From contig JAALGY010000015.1 of NCBI GenBank assembly GCA_032358165.1, positions 1,674,001-1,738,000 of the forward strand: 64,000 bases of DNA, in the 5' to 3' direction. Below, one piece after another: positions 10,656 to 20,800 of this stretch; the first letter of the stretch is position 1; every line of letters starts with the position of its first letter. The translations under genes were made by a program, and so were the position numbers. The notes under the pieces are model-generated. The model had not been told where the DNA came from, ran no database searches, and saw only the letters and a list, made by a program, of their open reading frames with translations. This DNA comes from Diplosphaera chodatii. Taxonomy: Eukaryota; Chlorophyta; Trebouxiophyceae; Prasiolales; Stichococcaceae.

Positions 10656-12332
10656 TCACGCCTTGTAGCCAGATGTGGTGATGGAATCTGCTGATTGGCC
10701 AGCGGACCAGACAGTGTGGAACCAGCCCTCCTGTCCGTCGTTGCGCTCGTACGTGTGCGAGCCAAAGAAGTCGCGCTGCGCCTGCACCAGGTTGGCTGGC
10801 AGATGCTCCCGCCGGTACTGGTCAAAGTAGCTCAGCGACGTGCTGATGCCTGGCGTCGCAATGCCTGCGTCGATGGCCTGCTTGACGACACGGCGCCACG
10901 AGTCCTGGTGGTCTGCCAACTTCTTGGCAAAGTACTCGTCCATCAGCAGGTTTTCGAGTGCAGGGTTGCGCTCATAGGCCTGCTTGATCTCGTCAAGGAA
11001 TACGGCCCGGATGATGCAGCCACCCTTCCAGATGCGGGCCAGAGCGCCAAGGTTGATGTTCCACTCCTTGACGGCCGACTTTGCTTTGATGATGTTCATG
11101 CCCTGGGCATAGCTGCAGATCTTGGCGGCATACAGCGTCTTGGCCACATCCTCCACGAGCTGCTGCTTGTCAATGCCCTCGAGCGTCTTGGGCGGGGGCA
11201 GACCCAGCTTCTCGTAGTACTTTGCGGCTGCCACGCGCTGCTCCTTCAGGCCCGACAGGAAGCGGCCGTCCAGCGCAGCCTCAATGGTGGGCGCCGCCAC
11301 CGACAGCTCGGCCGCCTGCTGCACTGTCCACTTGCCTGTGCCCTTCATGCCAGTCTTGTCCTGGATCTTGTCCACCAGGAACCCATCGCCCTTGTCGTCC
11401 TTCTTGGGCAGGATCAGCGATGTGATCTCGATCAAGAAGCTGTCCAAGTCACCCTTGTTCCAAAGGGTGAAGGTCTCTGCCAGCTCGTCGTTGTTGAAGC
11501 CGCCGACGGTGCGCAAGATGTCATAAGCCTCTGAGATCAGCTGCATGTCACCATACTCGATGCCATTGTGCACCATCTTCACAAAGTTGCCAGCGCCGCC
11601 GGGGCCCACGTGCATGACACACGGTCCATCGTCCACCTGCGCCGCGACCTTTGTCACGATGGGCTCAATAAACTTGTATGCATCGGCGTCGCCGCCGGGC
11701 ATGAGCGAGGGGCCGTTGCGGGCGCCCTCCTCGCCGCCGGACACCCCCATGCCCATGTACCGAATCCCTCTCTTTGCGACCATCTCTGCACGCCGCTCGG
11801 TGTTCTCATACCACTCATTGCCGCCGTCGATGATGCAGTCGCCATCCTCGAGGTACTCAAGCAGCAGCTCGATCGTGGCGTCGACGGGCTTGCCGGCCAT
11901 GACCAGCATGACCACCCGCCTCGGCTTCTCCAGGGACTGGACAAACTCCTTCATGTTCTCATACCCATGCAGCTTCTCGCCCAGGCCCGACTTCTTGGCG
12001 CGTGCGACAGCCGCCTCGGTCTTCTGATATGTTCTGTTGAACACTGAGATGTTGAAGCCCTTCTCAGCAACGTTGAGCGCCAGGTTCTGACCCATCACGG
12101 CGAGACCGATCAGCCCAATGTCCGACGTCATGGTGGCCGCCTCGGTGCCGTTGTTGCGCTGCAGATCGGTTGCTGCCGCTGCGCTAATGCGGGCCGGCAA
12201 GCGGCTTCTGGCAGGCAGGACGGCAGCGGTGCGATGGGCGTTTCGGAAGCGGCGGGCACCCGGGCTGGAGGCAGTGCAGCGGGCGGCACACACCGGAATC
12301 GCCAGGATCCTCAGCCTCGACGTCCCCAGCAT
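10656..12332 (-). CDS. GND: 6-phosphogluconate dehydrogenase, decarboxylating (intronless, N-terminal extension)
   Basis: Oxidative decarboxylation of 6-phosphogluconate to ribulose-5-phosphate with NADP, in the oxidative pentose phosphate pathway. One uninterrupted frame of 558 codons. ATG at 12330-12332 is the first Met after an in-frame stop. Residues 1-60 or so are rich in Arg, Ala and Ser with few acidic residues (MLGTSRLRILAIPVCAARC), like a plastid or mitochondrial transit peptide. The enzyme begins near TSDIGLIGLAVMGQNLALN, whose GLAVMG is the dinucleotide-binding turn. Family signatures are GMGVSGGEEGARNGPSLMPG, GAGNFVKMVHNGIEYGDMQL with the catalytic Lys, KGTGKWT, ARIWKGGCIIR and QRDFFGSHTYER. 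Stop TGA at 10656-10658. The lack of introns stands out among intron-rich neighbours and could reflect a retrogene or intron loss. It is divergent from the bisphosphatase gene. Confidence 0.97.
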   Translation of the reverse strand: MLGTSRLRILAIPVCAARCTASSPGARRFRNAHRTAAVLPARSRLPARISAAAATDLQRNNGTEAATMTSDIGLIGLAVMGQNLALNVAEKGFNISVFNRTYQKTEAAVARAKKSGLGEKLHGYENMKEFVQSLEKPRRVVMLVMAGKPVDATIELLLEYLEDGDCIIDGGNEWYENTERRAEMVAKRGIRYMGMGVSGGEEGARNGPSLMPGGDADAYKFIEPIVTKVAAQVDDGPCVMHVGPGGAGNFVKMVHNGIEYGDMQLISEAYDILRTVGGFNNDELAETFTLWNKGDLDSFLIEITSLILPKKDDKGDGFLVDKIQDKTGMKGTGKWTVQQAAELSVAAPTIEAALDGRFLSGLKEQRVAAAKYYEKLGLPPPKTLEGIDKQQLVEDVAKTLYAAKICSYAQGMNIIKAKSAVKEWNINLGALARIWKGGCIIRAVFLDEIKQAYERNPALENLLMDEYFAKKLADHQDSWRRVVKQAIDAGIATPGISTSLSYFDQYRREHLPANLVQAQRDFFGSHTYERNDGQEGWFHTVWSAGQSADSITTSGYKA

Positions 12333-12672
12333 CGCGATCGCAAGCTGCAACTACTGTCATCAGTCGTTCAGAAATCGGGGTAGGTATGCCACTGCGAATG
12401 CCGGTGCCTGGACATGAATCCTAAATATCCCGCCTGTGTATCAAATGTGACCCCAGCCCCTGACGAGAACTGCCCCTTCGATCGACATTTGCAGCTCGAG
12501 AGCACAGCTGCGCCACAAGGCACACACTCGCCTGGATGAGCAAGCTCTGCAGCAGATCGCATGAGAATAAGCACCGTCGTGTCTGCTCAGGTGCAGCCAC
12601 TGTGAACAGCGCATGCAGGTCAGAGGTTTTGTATCGTGAAATTTTCACGTGAGGCCCTGGACAAGTTGTGCC
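12333..12672. promoter_or_regulatory. Shared upstream region of 6PGDH (-) and SBPase (+)
   Basis: About 340 bp between two divergent genes of plastid-type sugar phosphate metabolism. It may act as a bidirectional promoter. It may also contain an unrecognised first SBPase exon with a transit peptide, because a plausible acceptor (tgccatgcag) precedes 12679. No clear TATA element seen. Confidence 0.4.
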
Positions 12673-14314
12673 ATGCAGGAGCTGCAGGAAGACTTGGAGC
12701 CCGTCCTGGTGGGCCATGCTCACGAGCTTCGTCTGCGTGCTGCCATGCCCATCATCTTGCGTTCATCACTCCCGCATGGCATGCCCGCACTGGTGCGCTG
12801 GCCACATGACAGCGGTCCAAGCACAAGCACCCGTCGTGATCATATTGCAGGCGAAGGTCGTTGGAGCAATTGCAAGTGCCACCGCGGACATTGCGGTACG
12901 CGGCCACGCAGCATGCACCTATATTGGTGGCATGATGGCAGTCGACTACAAGCAGGGCAGATCAGCAGGCGCTGTCAGTGCGATGAGGTTGAGGCATGCA
13001 CGCTCCTCCCAACGTCGCAGGCGCTGCTCAGGGGCCCCAACACAGCGGCAGTCGGCTCTGTCAACACATTTGGCGACCAGCAGCTAGAGGCAGACGTGGG
13101 GGCGGACCGCATTGTGTTCGACGCGCTGCGCAGCTGCGGAGCAGTCGCATGCGCCAGCTCAGAGGAGACGACAGATGTGCAGACCCTGGGCGGCAGCGAC
13201 TACTCGGTGCGCTGCTTGGTGAAGCTTCTGCCAGTGACGTCCGTGTAGGATGCCCTGTGGTACAGCAACAGGCAGAATGCACAATGAGGACACAACTGTT
13301 CACCCTGCATTTGCGTGCCAGGTCGCTTTTGACCCGCTTGACGGCAGCAGCATCATAGGCGCCAACTGGGCGGTGAGCACTGCTCGCGAAGTGCAATAGT
13401 TGGCAGCTGCGTTGCGGGCGCTTGCTGGCTAAAGAGTAGAGTGCTGCGGGGTAGGTCGGCAGCATCTTTGGGGTCTGGACAGGCAACAAGCTGCTCGGCA
13501 CCACTGGTCGTGACCTGGTCGCAGCTGCATATGCTGTGTACGGGCCACGCACCCTGCTGGTCGTTGCCCGGCCCAGGTCGCAGACAGGCGAGTCTGGTGG
13601 TGCGACGCCCTGGCAGCTTGACTCTGTCGTTGTGCAGCAGTTGTGGCCAAGACGCGCCAAGGTGATCAGTGCTGCTAACACTGCTGTCAAATATGTGCAT
13701 GCTGCAGGCGCAGAGCTGGTGGTCCAGGAGTTTGTGCTTGGTGCCGCTGGCAGTGGCTGGTCCGCCACACGGCAGTCCATCAGCATTGGCGAGAAGAACG
13801 TATTTGCGCCAGCCAACCTGAGGGCAACTGCTGACAACGCTGCCTACAAGCAGCTCGTGCACGGCTGGATGGATGCGCGGCATACGCTGCGGTACAGCGG
13901 CGGTATGGTACGCATCCACACAGCTACATCCTGATCATCCTGAGCGCCCACAGGCACCATGTCGAGCAGTATGCATGTTGCGGTGATCGCCGTATGAGCA
14001 AGTGAATGCCCAACTCCTTAGGCCATCTGCTGCTGCAGGTGCCGGACGTACACCACATAATGACAGCGGGGGGCGGCGTCTTCTGCAGCCCCGCCTCACC
14101 GTCGGCCAAAGCCAAGCTGCGGCTGCTGTACGAGTGCGCTCCCCTTGCTTTTGTGGTGGAGGCAGCGGGCGGCGCATCGCACGACGGCCGCGGTTCTGTG
14201 CTGGACCAGCGGATTGAAGCCGTAGATACGCGCACCGCGATCAGCCTTGGTTCCCACAAGTTGGTCATGCAATCCGTCGCCAGCCTCAAGAATATCCGCG
14301 CCGTGCTGTTCTGA
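12673..14314 (+). CDS. SBPASE: Sedoheptulose-1,7-bisphosphatase (SBPase-like), N-terminus uncertain
   Basis: Removes the C1 phosphate of sedoheptulose-1,7-bisphosphate in the regenerative phase of the Calvin cycle. Exons join in phase: DLEPVL (ends 12708), AKVVGAIASATADIA (12851-12895), ALLRGPN...VNTFGDQQLEADVGAD (13021-13206), VAFDPLDGSSIIGANWA (13322-13372; DPLDGSS is the metal and phosphate-binding motif), VGSIFGVWTGNKLLG (from 13455), SIGEKNVFAPANLRAT, LRYSGGMV, VPDVHHIMTAGGG (from 14039), then SAKAKLRLLYECAPLAF and the end at TGA 14312-14314. RYSGGMVPDVHH and SVLDQRIEAVD favour SBPase over fructose bisphosphatase. No transit peptide is visible from the ATG at 12673, so the true first exon may lie upstream. 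A segment at 13662-13707 could be either exon or intron. Confidence 0.85.
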
Positions 14315-14831
14315 TGCTCGCACCTGGGGTTCTGGCGAGGCTCAAGGGACGCATATGTATCCTGAGGCGGTTTGCAGCGTTTGTTGATGTGCTTGACCGC
14401 CAGCTGAACTGCCGCCATACATGGAGTGCACAGCTCAATGCACTGGATACGACCGCTTGAGCGGGTAGTCTGACTACAAGCTTGCACTGCAGACTGAGTA
14501 CTCAGTACACTATACTGTAGGTTTGATGCAATGTACCCTGTCCTACTAGCTTGCGCTAGTCGGATCAGCTGTGACATCTAGGGTATTCAGAGGTTAGGTG
14601 CAGTGCCTCTTAGCACTTGCACACTTGGAAACTGTCCCTGCTCTCTGGCCGTCCTGGACCTTACTGATCATTCCGCGATGGAACATGTAACCCGCAAGAT
14701 GTTCATTGCCGGGTGTGGGTGGCATCGCGTTCTGTGAGCGACCCAGCAGTCGAGGTTCCGGAGATACATCACACGCAAATGGCCGGCCTGCGCCACGGCT
14801 GCTGAGCAAGCGAGGCGGCAGTAGCTCTCAA
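14315..14831. other. Intergenic region with a cluster of small palindromes
   Basis: About 515 bp between SBPase and NUP98. It contains a perfect 14-bp palindrome ACTGAGTACTCAGT (14493-14506), a 13-base near-palindrome GTAGTCTGACTAC (14467-14479) and the inverted repeat ACTAGC/GCTAGT with a 4-base loop (about 14547-14562). The right part must hold the NUP98 promoter. No coding signal. Confidence 0.45.
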
Positions 14832-17800
14832 ATGGCGTTTTCGTTCGGCAGCGGTGCGGGCAGAATTTATAGTCTTCGACTTCGCTGCAAGACCCGGGAT
14901 CAGTGTGCTGAGAGAGAACCTTGTTTGTGCAGGCTTTGGGCAGAGCCAGGCGGCGTCGTCGCCGTTCGGCAGCACGCCCGCTGCCCCTTTTGGACAAGCT
15001 GCTGGCGGCTTCGGACAGGCGAGTGCGATTGGGCTGCACTGCATTGCGCTGCGGTGGCATGGGAGATCGGGGCAAGCAGTGATGCTGACAGATGCTGCTC
15101 TTCCTGCCTGCAGCCAACATCCCCATTCGGCGCGGCGACTAGTACGGTGAGTCGTTTGTGTGTGCTGTGCTGCTGACCAGCCGTGCGTTGTGGGTGCGAC
15201 TGTAACAGACCCGCTGTTGAGTGTGCAGCCCGCTTTTGGGGCTGCGTCGACGCCGGCTTTTGGCGCTGGGTCCGCTCCCGCTTTTGGATCGGCTGTCACG
15301 CCGGCGTTTGGCGGCGGGAATGCCTTCGGAGTGAGGCGTAGTTGCTCTTCTGACAGCACGCAGGTTGCTGTGCTGACAAAACAATGTGTCGAGCACCCCT
15401 GTGCTTCTGCAGGCCAAGCCAGCAGCCGGGTTTGGGGGCTTTGGAGCCGCGTCCACGCCCAGCTTGTTTGGTGCCGCCTCGCAGGTGCATTGCTTCCCTC
15501 CTCTTTATAGCCACCAGTCGAGCCAGTGATGATTCTCAGTGTCAGTGTCGACATCAACTGTGCCATCATCACATGCAGCCCGCCTTCGGTGCGACAAGCG
15601 CTTTTGGCGCATCGTCATCGCCGGCATTCGGCGCGCCGAGCACGCCCGCATTTGGGGCTTCCTCGCCATTTGGCAGCAGCACACCTGCATTCGGGGCAGC
15701 CGCCAGCACGCCTGCATTTGGGATGGCAAGCACCCCGGCGTTTGGTGCCACCAGCTCGCCTCTGTTCAGTGCCGCGAGCTCCCCTGGAGGCGCATTTGGG
15801 TCCGCGCCCTCCTTCGGGTCGCCAGGCGGTGCGTGGAGTCCGTGTGCAGCTGATGCGTGCGGCTTGCACGCACAGCCCAGTGTGAGTGGGCATTGACATG
15901 ATAATGTCATCCTGCAGGCTTCGGAGCCGGCGCCTTTGGGGCTGCGGTGACGGGCACACGTGCCGTGCCGTACAGCAAGACCGTTGACCAGGATCAGAGC
16001 AGTACGTCCAGCACTGGGCAGAAGCAAACGGTGCACCTCAACTCCATCAGCGCCATGAAGCAGTATGAGGGCAAATCGCCAGAGGAGCTGCGCTGGGAGG
16101 ACTACCAGGCACGGTGGTGTCTGTCTCAAACCAGCAACTCGGTGTGAGGCGTGTGCTGCCTGCAGACAACCTCTCTGTCAGCCCTGCCGTCTGACATCGC
16201 ACACATGTCGAGCAGGCCGGAGTCAAGGGTGGCACTGGGCAGCAGCCTGCAGTGGGTGTGTTTGGCCAGCAGCCAGCATCCAGCGGCTTTGGCGCCACTG
16301 TGGGCTCCCCTTTCGGTGCTCCCGCCAGCTCATCAGCCGCCTTTGGCGGAGGGGGCTTTGGCATGTCGCAACCCGCCTTTGGGGTAGGAGTGCACAAATG
16401 TGAAGTGATGCACAGGTGGTATGGCCGCTGAAGCTGTGCTACTGGTGACATTGGACTCATCCTGCATGTCAGGCGCAGCAGTCTGCTGCCGCCTTTGGCA
16501 GCTCAGCATTTGGGACCACAGCGCCTGCATTTGGCGCCACGCAACCAGCCTTCGGGGCCTCAGCGGCAGGCACTGGCGGCCTGTTTGGCAGCACGACTTC
16601 ATCACCCTTTGGCAGCACATCCACAGGTGCCCGGCCTGTTTCCATAATGTACAGAAAACTTGACGCACTGTGGGTTCAGCTCGAAAACAGTCTACGCTCG
16701 CCCGCAGGATTTGGAGGTGGCTTTGGAGCTTCACAGCCGGCCTTTGGCGCCCCGTCCAGCACGCCGGCCTTCGGCTCCACAGCTGCCAGCGCGCCGGCCT
16801 TTGGAGGCACCAGCGGGTTTGGCAGCTCTTTTGGCGCATCCAGTGCCCCTGCAGCAGGGAGCTTTGGCTTCTCAGCGCCGGCATTTGGCGCATCAAGCGC
16901 CAGCACCCTGTTCGGCAGCACCACGCCCGCAGCCCCCTTTGGCGGTGGCGCTGCGCCCGGCTTTGGCGGCACATCTGCTCCGGCGTTCTCGTTTGCGCAG
17001 AGCACGCCGGCATTCAGCGGTGCCGGCTCCACACCGTTTGGCGCCAGCACCCCTGCGTTTGGCGGCTCAAGCGCACCGGCATTTGGCTCCGCAGGAGGTG
17101 CGGTATGCAGACCTCGGTTGTGCCCACAAGTCAAATGGTGTCTGTGCTCCCAGGACGACCACACAGTACCTCAAGCCTGAAACATCCCTGGCTTGCAGGC
17201 TTCTTTGGGCAGGCGGCCCCCAAACCTGGTGGCCTGTTTGCACCCAGCTCAACCTCCTTCGGCACGCCAGGGGGATTTGGTGCCGCCCAGTCCAGTTTGG
17301 CGTTTTCTGCTCCTGCGACCAACCTCTTTGGCGGCAGCGGTGGCAACTTGTTTGCCAACCCCGGCACGAGCAACTTCCAGCTCACCGCTGCCCAGCCGCA
17401 GCAGGCTGCAGCTGGCCCGATTCCAGGTGCTGCACAACCGCTGAGCCACTTTGTCCTGATGCAAAGAGTGCCTGCTTGTGCCGTATTAGTGGATGTTCCA
17501 CCACATGCAGGCGCCAAGGTGACAGACATGGCATTGTCTGTCCAAGCAGGTGTCTCGACGACGCCGTACGGGACTCTGCCGGCGCCGCCGCAGGTGGGCG
17601 GCGGCGAGGCGCTTCCGGAGCATCGCGTCGGCCTGACGCAGCGGCCACTGGGCCCCATGGTGGGCCGCGCGGTGATGCGGCCCACTGCGCTGCTGACCCC
17701 GCGGTCCATCACCCCACGCGCCGGCGTCAGGCTGCGCACCCCGCGCCTCGGGTCCGCCAACAGGTCTGCAGCGGGCAGCAACTCACTCCCGAAGTCCTGC

Positions 17801-20800
17801 TGGCAGAGCTGGCTGTCCTCCGGGCATCCATTGAACACAGCAACCTTTTGGCATAGGTTTGTGCTGAGGTTTGCGCTGCAAGTGCTGAGGGTGCCAACCT
17901 GTTGGTGTCGACTGCAGGGCAACCAGCACGGGCGGTGGCGATCATGCAGAGGGCACAGCCAATGGTGGGGCAGATGGCACGGGCGGAGACGGCCAGCCCG
18001 ACCCCCGGCGCCTGTTCGTGCGCGATCCCCTGCCCAGCACAGCCAGCGCAAGCACGTCCACCGCTGCGCCAGCAGCCGGCCATCCTGGCCGCAGCGACAG
18101 TGGCGCACGCGATCAGCCCACGAGCGGCCGGCATGACGCCAAGCCGGAGCAGGAGGCGCCTGGTCCAGAGCGCAGCCAGCCGCAGCAGCGCCAGACGCCC
18201 CGGCATGACAGCCAAGGGCGGGAGGATGGCACAGGGGAAGAGGAGGAGGAGGGCTTTGAGCAGCCAGCAACTGGCAATGGCGCCGCCTCTGACCGCGCAC
18301 GGTCTGGCAACCTGCGGGATGACGAGGTGCGCAGCCGCCTGCTGCCCGGAAATGTCCGTGTCTGACAACCTATGCAGCATACGCTGTCCAGGAGCTGTGC
18401 AACATGCAGCTTGACAAAGCATGAGCTGCTGTCCTGCAGGTCAGCGAGCTGCTGCCGCACCTGCAGCCCGGCAGCGACTACCACGTGCAGCCCTCGCTCA
18501 CGCAGCTGGCGGCCATGGCACGGGAGGACCCGGAGTCGCTGGCGCACGTCGCCAACTTCACGGTCGGGCGCCCGGGCCTCGGCTCCGTGCACTGGCTGGA
18601 GGAGGTGGACGTGCGCGGCGTGGACGTGGAGGCGCTCGTCCGTCTGTCAAAGGGCGGGGTGGAGGTGCGCACGCGGGCCACGTCGTGGGAACTGGAGTGT
18701 TTCACATGCACATGCACACCACAGCAGCTGCAGGGAGGGCGGACACTTGCGTGGATGCATCATCGATGCACACAACAGCACGAAAGTGACAGCGGACCAC
18801 CTGCTGAGTACGAGATATTGCAAAGATGGTGTTGATATGCTGCAGGTGTACCTCAACGATGCTAACAAGCCGCCCGTGGGTGAGGGCCTCAACTGTGCCG
18901 CTCGGGTATGTAGGACGGCCTTCCCAAAGCAATGGAATTCTGCAAAGGCCTTTTGCATCAAGATTGGCTGTGAACGGTGATGGCGATGCGGATGCTGATG
19001 TTGCTGTTGTTTTGCCCAGAGCAGCAACACTAGATGATGACATCCGTGCATGCAGATCACACTGTTGAACGTTTACAAGATGGATGAAGCGACCAAGCGG
19101 CCAACAGACGATGCAGATGCCATTGAGAGGTTCACAGTCAAGCTGAAGAAGCTGGCTGCTCGCCAGGTGGGTCTCCTGTTGTATGCAGCGCGTTCTGATC
19201 AGCACCTGCTGAGCGTATAGTAGTGCTCTCAATAACAGGGTCACCATTCTTGAAGGCTTTGAGCAGCACTCCTGCCATCTGCAGGGCGCAACATTCGTGA
19301 GCTATCGGCCCGAGCGGGGCGAATGGCGTTTTGATGTTGAGCATTTCAGCCGCTATGGCCTGATTGATGCCGATTCGGACGATGAGCAGGCGCCAGCTGA
19401 CAAGACTGACAGCGTCGAGCAGCCACCCAGGCCGGCGGATGACGAGGGCAGTATCGCCATGCTGGACGGTAAGCAACTCGGAAGCTGAAGCCGCATGCCA
19501 ATCTGACTCCTCTACAGTGGTCTTGTAGCTCCTCCACTGGCGCAGGTCTGTGCTAATGCTGCCCTGAAGATGACCTGATGCCGGACTATGGAGTGGTGAG
19601 CTTGGACAACCTGACCTGCACGCTGTCTGCGGTGGTGCAGGCGATGACACCAGTGGCTTCGAGATGATCAATGACGATGACTTGGACGGCATGGCAGATG
19701 CAGAGGGCGCAGCTGCAGATCGACAGCCTGTGCGCCGTGCTGCACCCGATCAGCCTATGCCAGTGGCACTGCCCACATCATTGGGCCTAGAGCCCGCCCG
19801 GCTGTCTGCGATGCGCACATCACTCTTTGGCGACTCCCACCCACTGCAGGTACCCATATTGCTGGGACTTGGCGGGCTGCAGTACGGTGCATCGGCATAT
19901 GTAGGAGCCTGTTGCATTGGTACAGGGTTGCATTGGCCATCATGGCCCCATTGGGTATGGTGAGTGTAGCACGATACACTGCTTTGAAGGCCAGGCTTTA
20001 TTGTGCGGCACAGAGAAGACGAGGTGGCGAGCGGGATTTTGGTGAGGCCGCCGGTGCATCTGCGCCAGCCCCGGCGGCCACCGCTCCCAACACCTGGCGC
20101 AACGCCGTGCCTGCCGTGCAGGCGCCACGGCATGCAGCAGCACCGGGATCACCGCTGCCACGGCTGCTGACACCGGCATTGGCCTTGCCACCTCCGAGCC
20201 CAAGCGCAGAGACATCTCTGCTGCAGGAGGGTTACACTGCTGCAGATAACATGGTCGATGCTGGTCTGATGCTAGGGCAGACCAGCCGCGCCGGCTGGGG
20301 CCCCTTTGGCGTCCTTGCTCACATTGGTGAGCGCCTGACTTGTATGCCTCACCATTGACAATGGTGGTGCATTGTCCTGCTGAAAACAGCTGAAACAGCT
20401 CCGTGTTTGGTGGTATGAGCACAAGTCACACCCGACCAGCAGTGGGCATCTGATGCAACCTGCAGTTGGTGGGGGTGCTCGAAGTGAACGCATCGTGCTG
20501 CGGCGCCTGGATGTGACAGCACGGTTGCGGGACCAGGGCAGTCTTGCAGGCGGCGCTGCACCCGCTGACCGCGCGCGCAGCTTGTGGCGGAACATGCTGG
20601 AGGAGCATGCAGTACACAGCTCGCCAGATGTGACAGAGCAGCCCCAGGACAGGGAAAACGGCGCTGGTTTGGGTGATGTCGTGCCCCAGTGGTCCCTCAA
20701 ATGCAGCCGGGAGCAGCAACTGCAGCAGCTGTGCCTGCGCTTCACCCTGCAATGTACAGAGGTTCTGAAGCAGGTGAACAGCAACAGCAAATATGCAGAT

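Noticed and set aside
10695..11534. Long plus-strand open frame opposite 6PGDH (about 280 codons)
   Set aside because: It is the antisense shadow of a GC-rich conserved enzyme and has no family resemblance.
12333..12350. An N-terminal extension of 6PGDH by six codons starting at TTG
   Set aside because: A TTG start is not expected in a nuclear gene. The first ATG (12332) follows an in-frame stop just upstream of the TTG.
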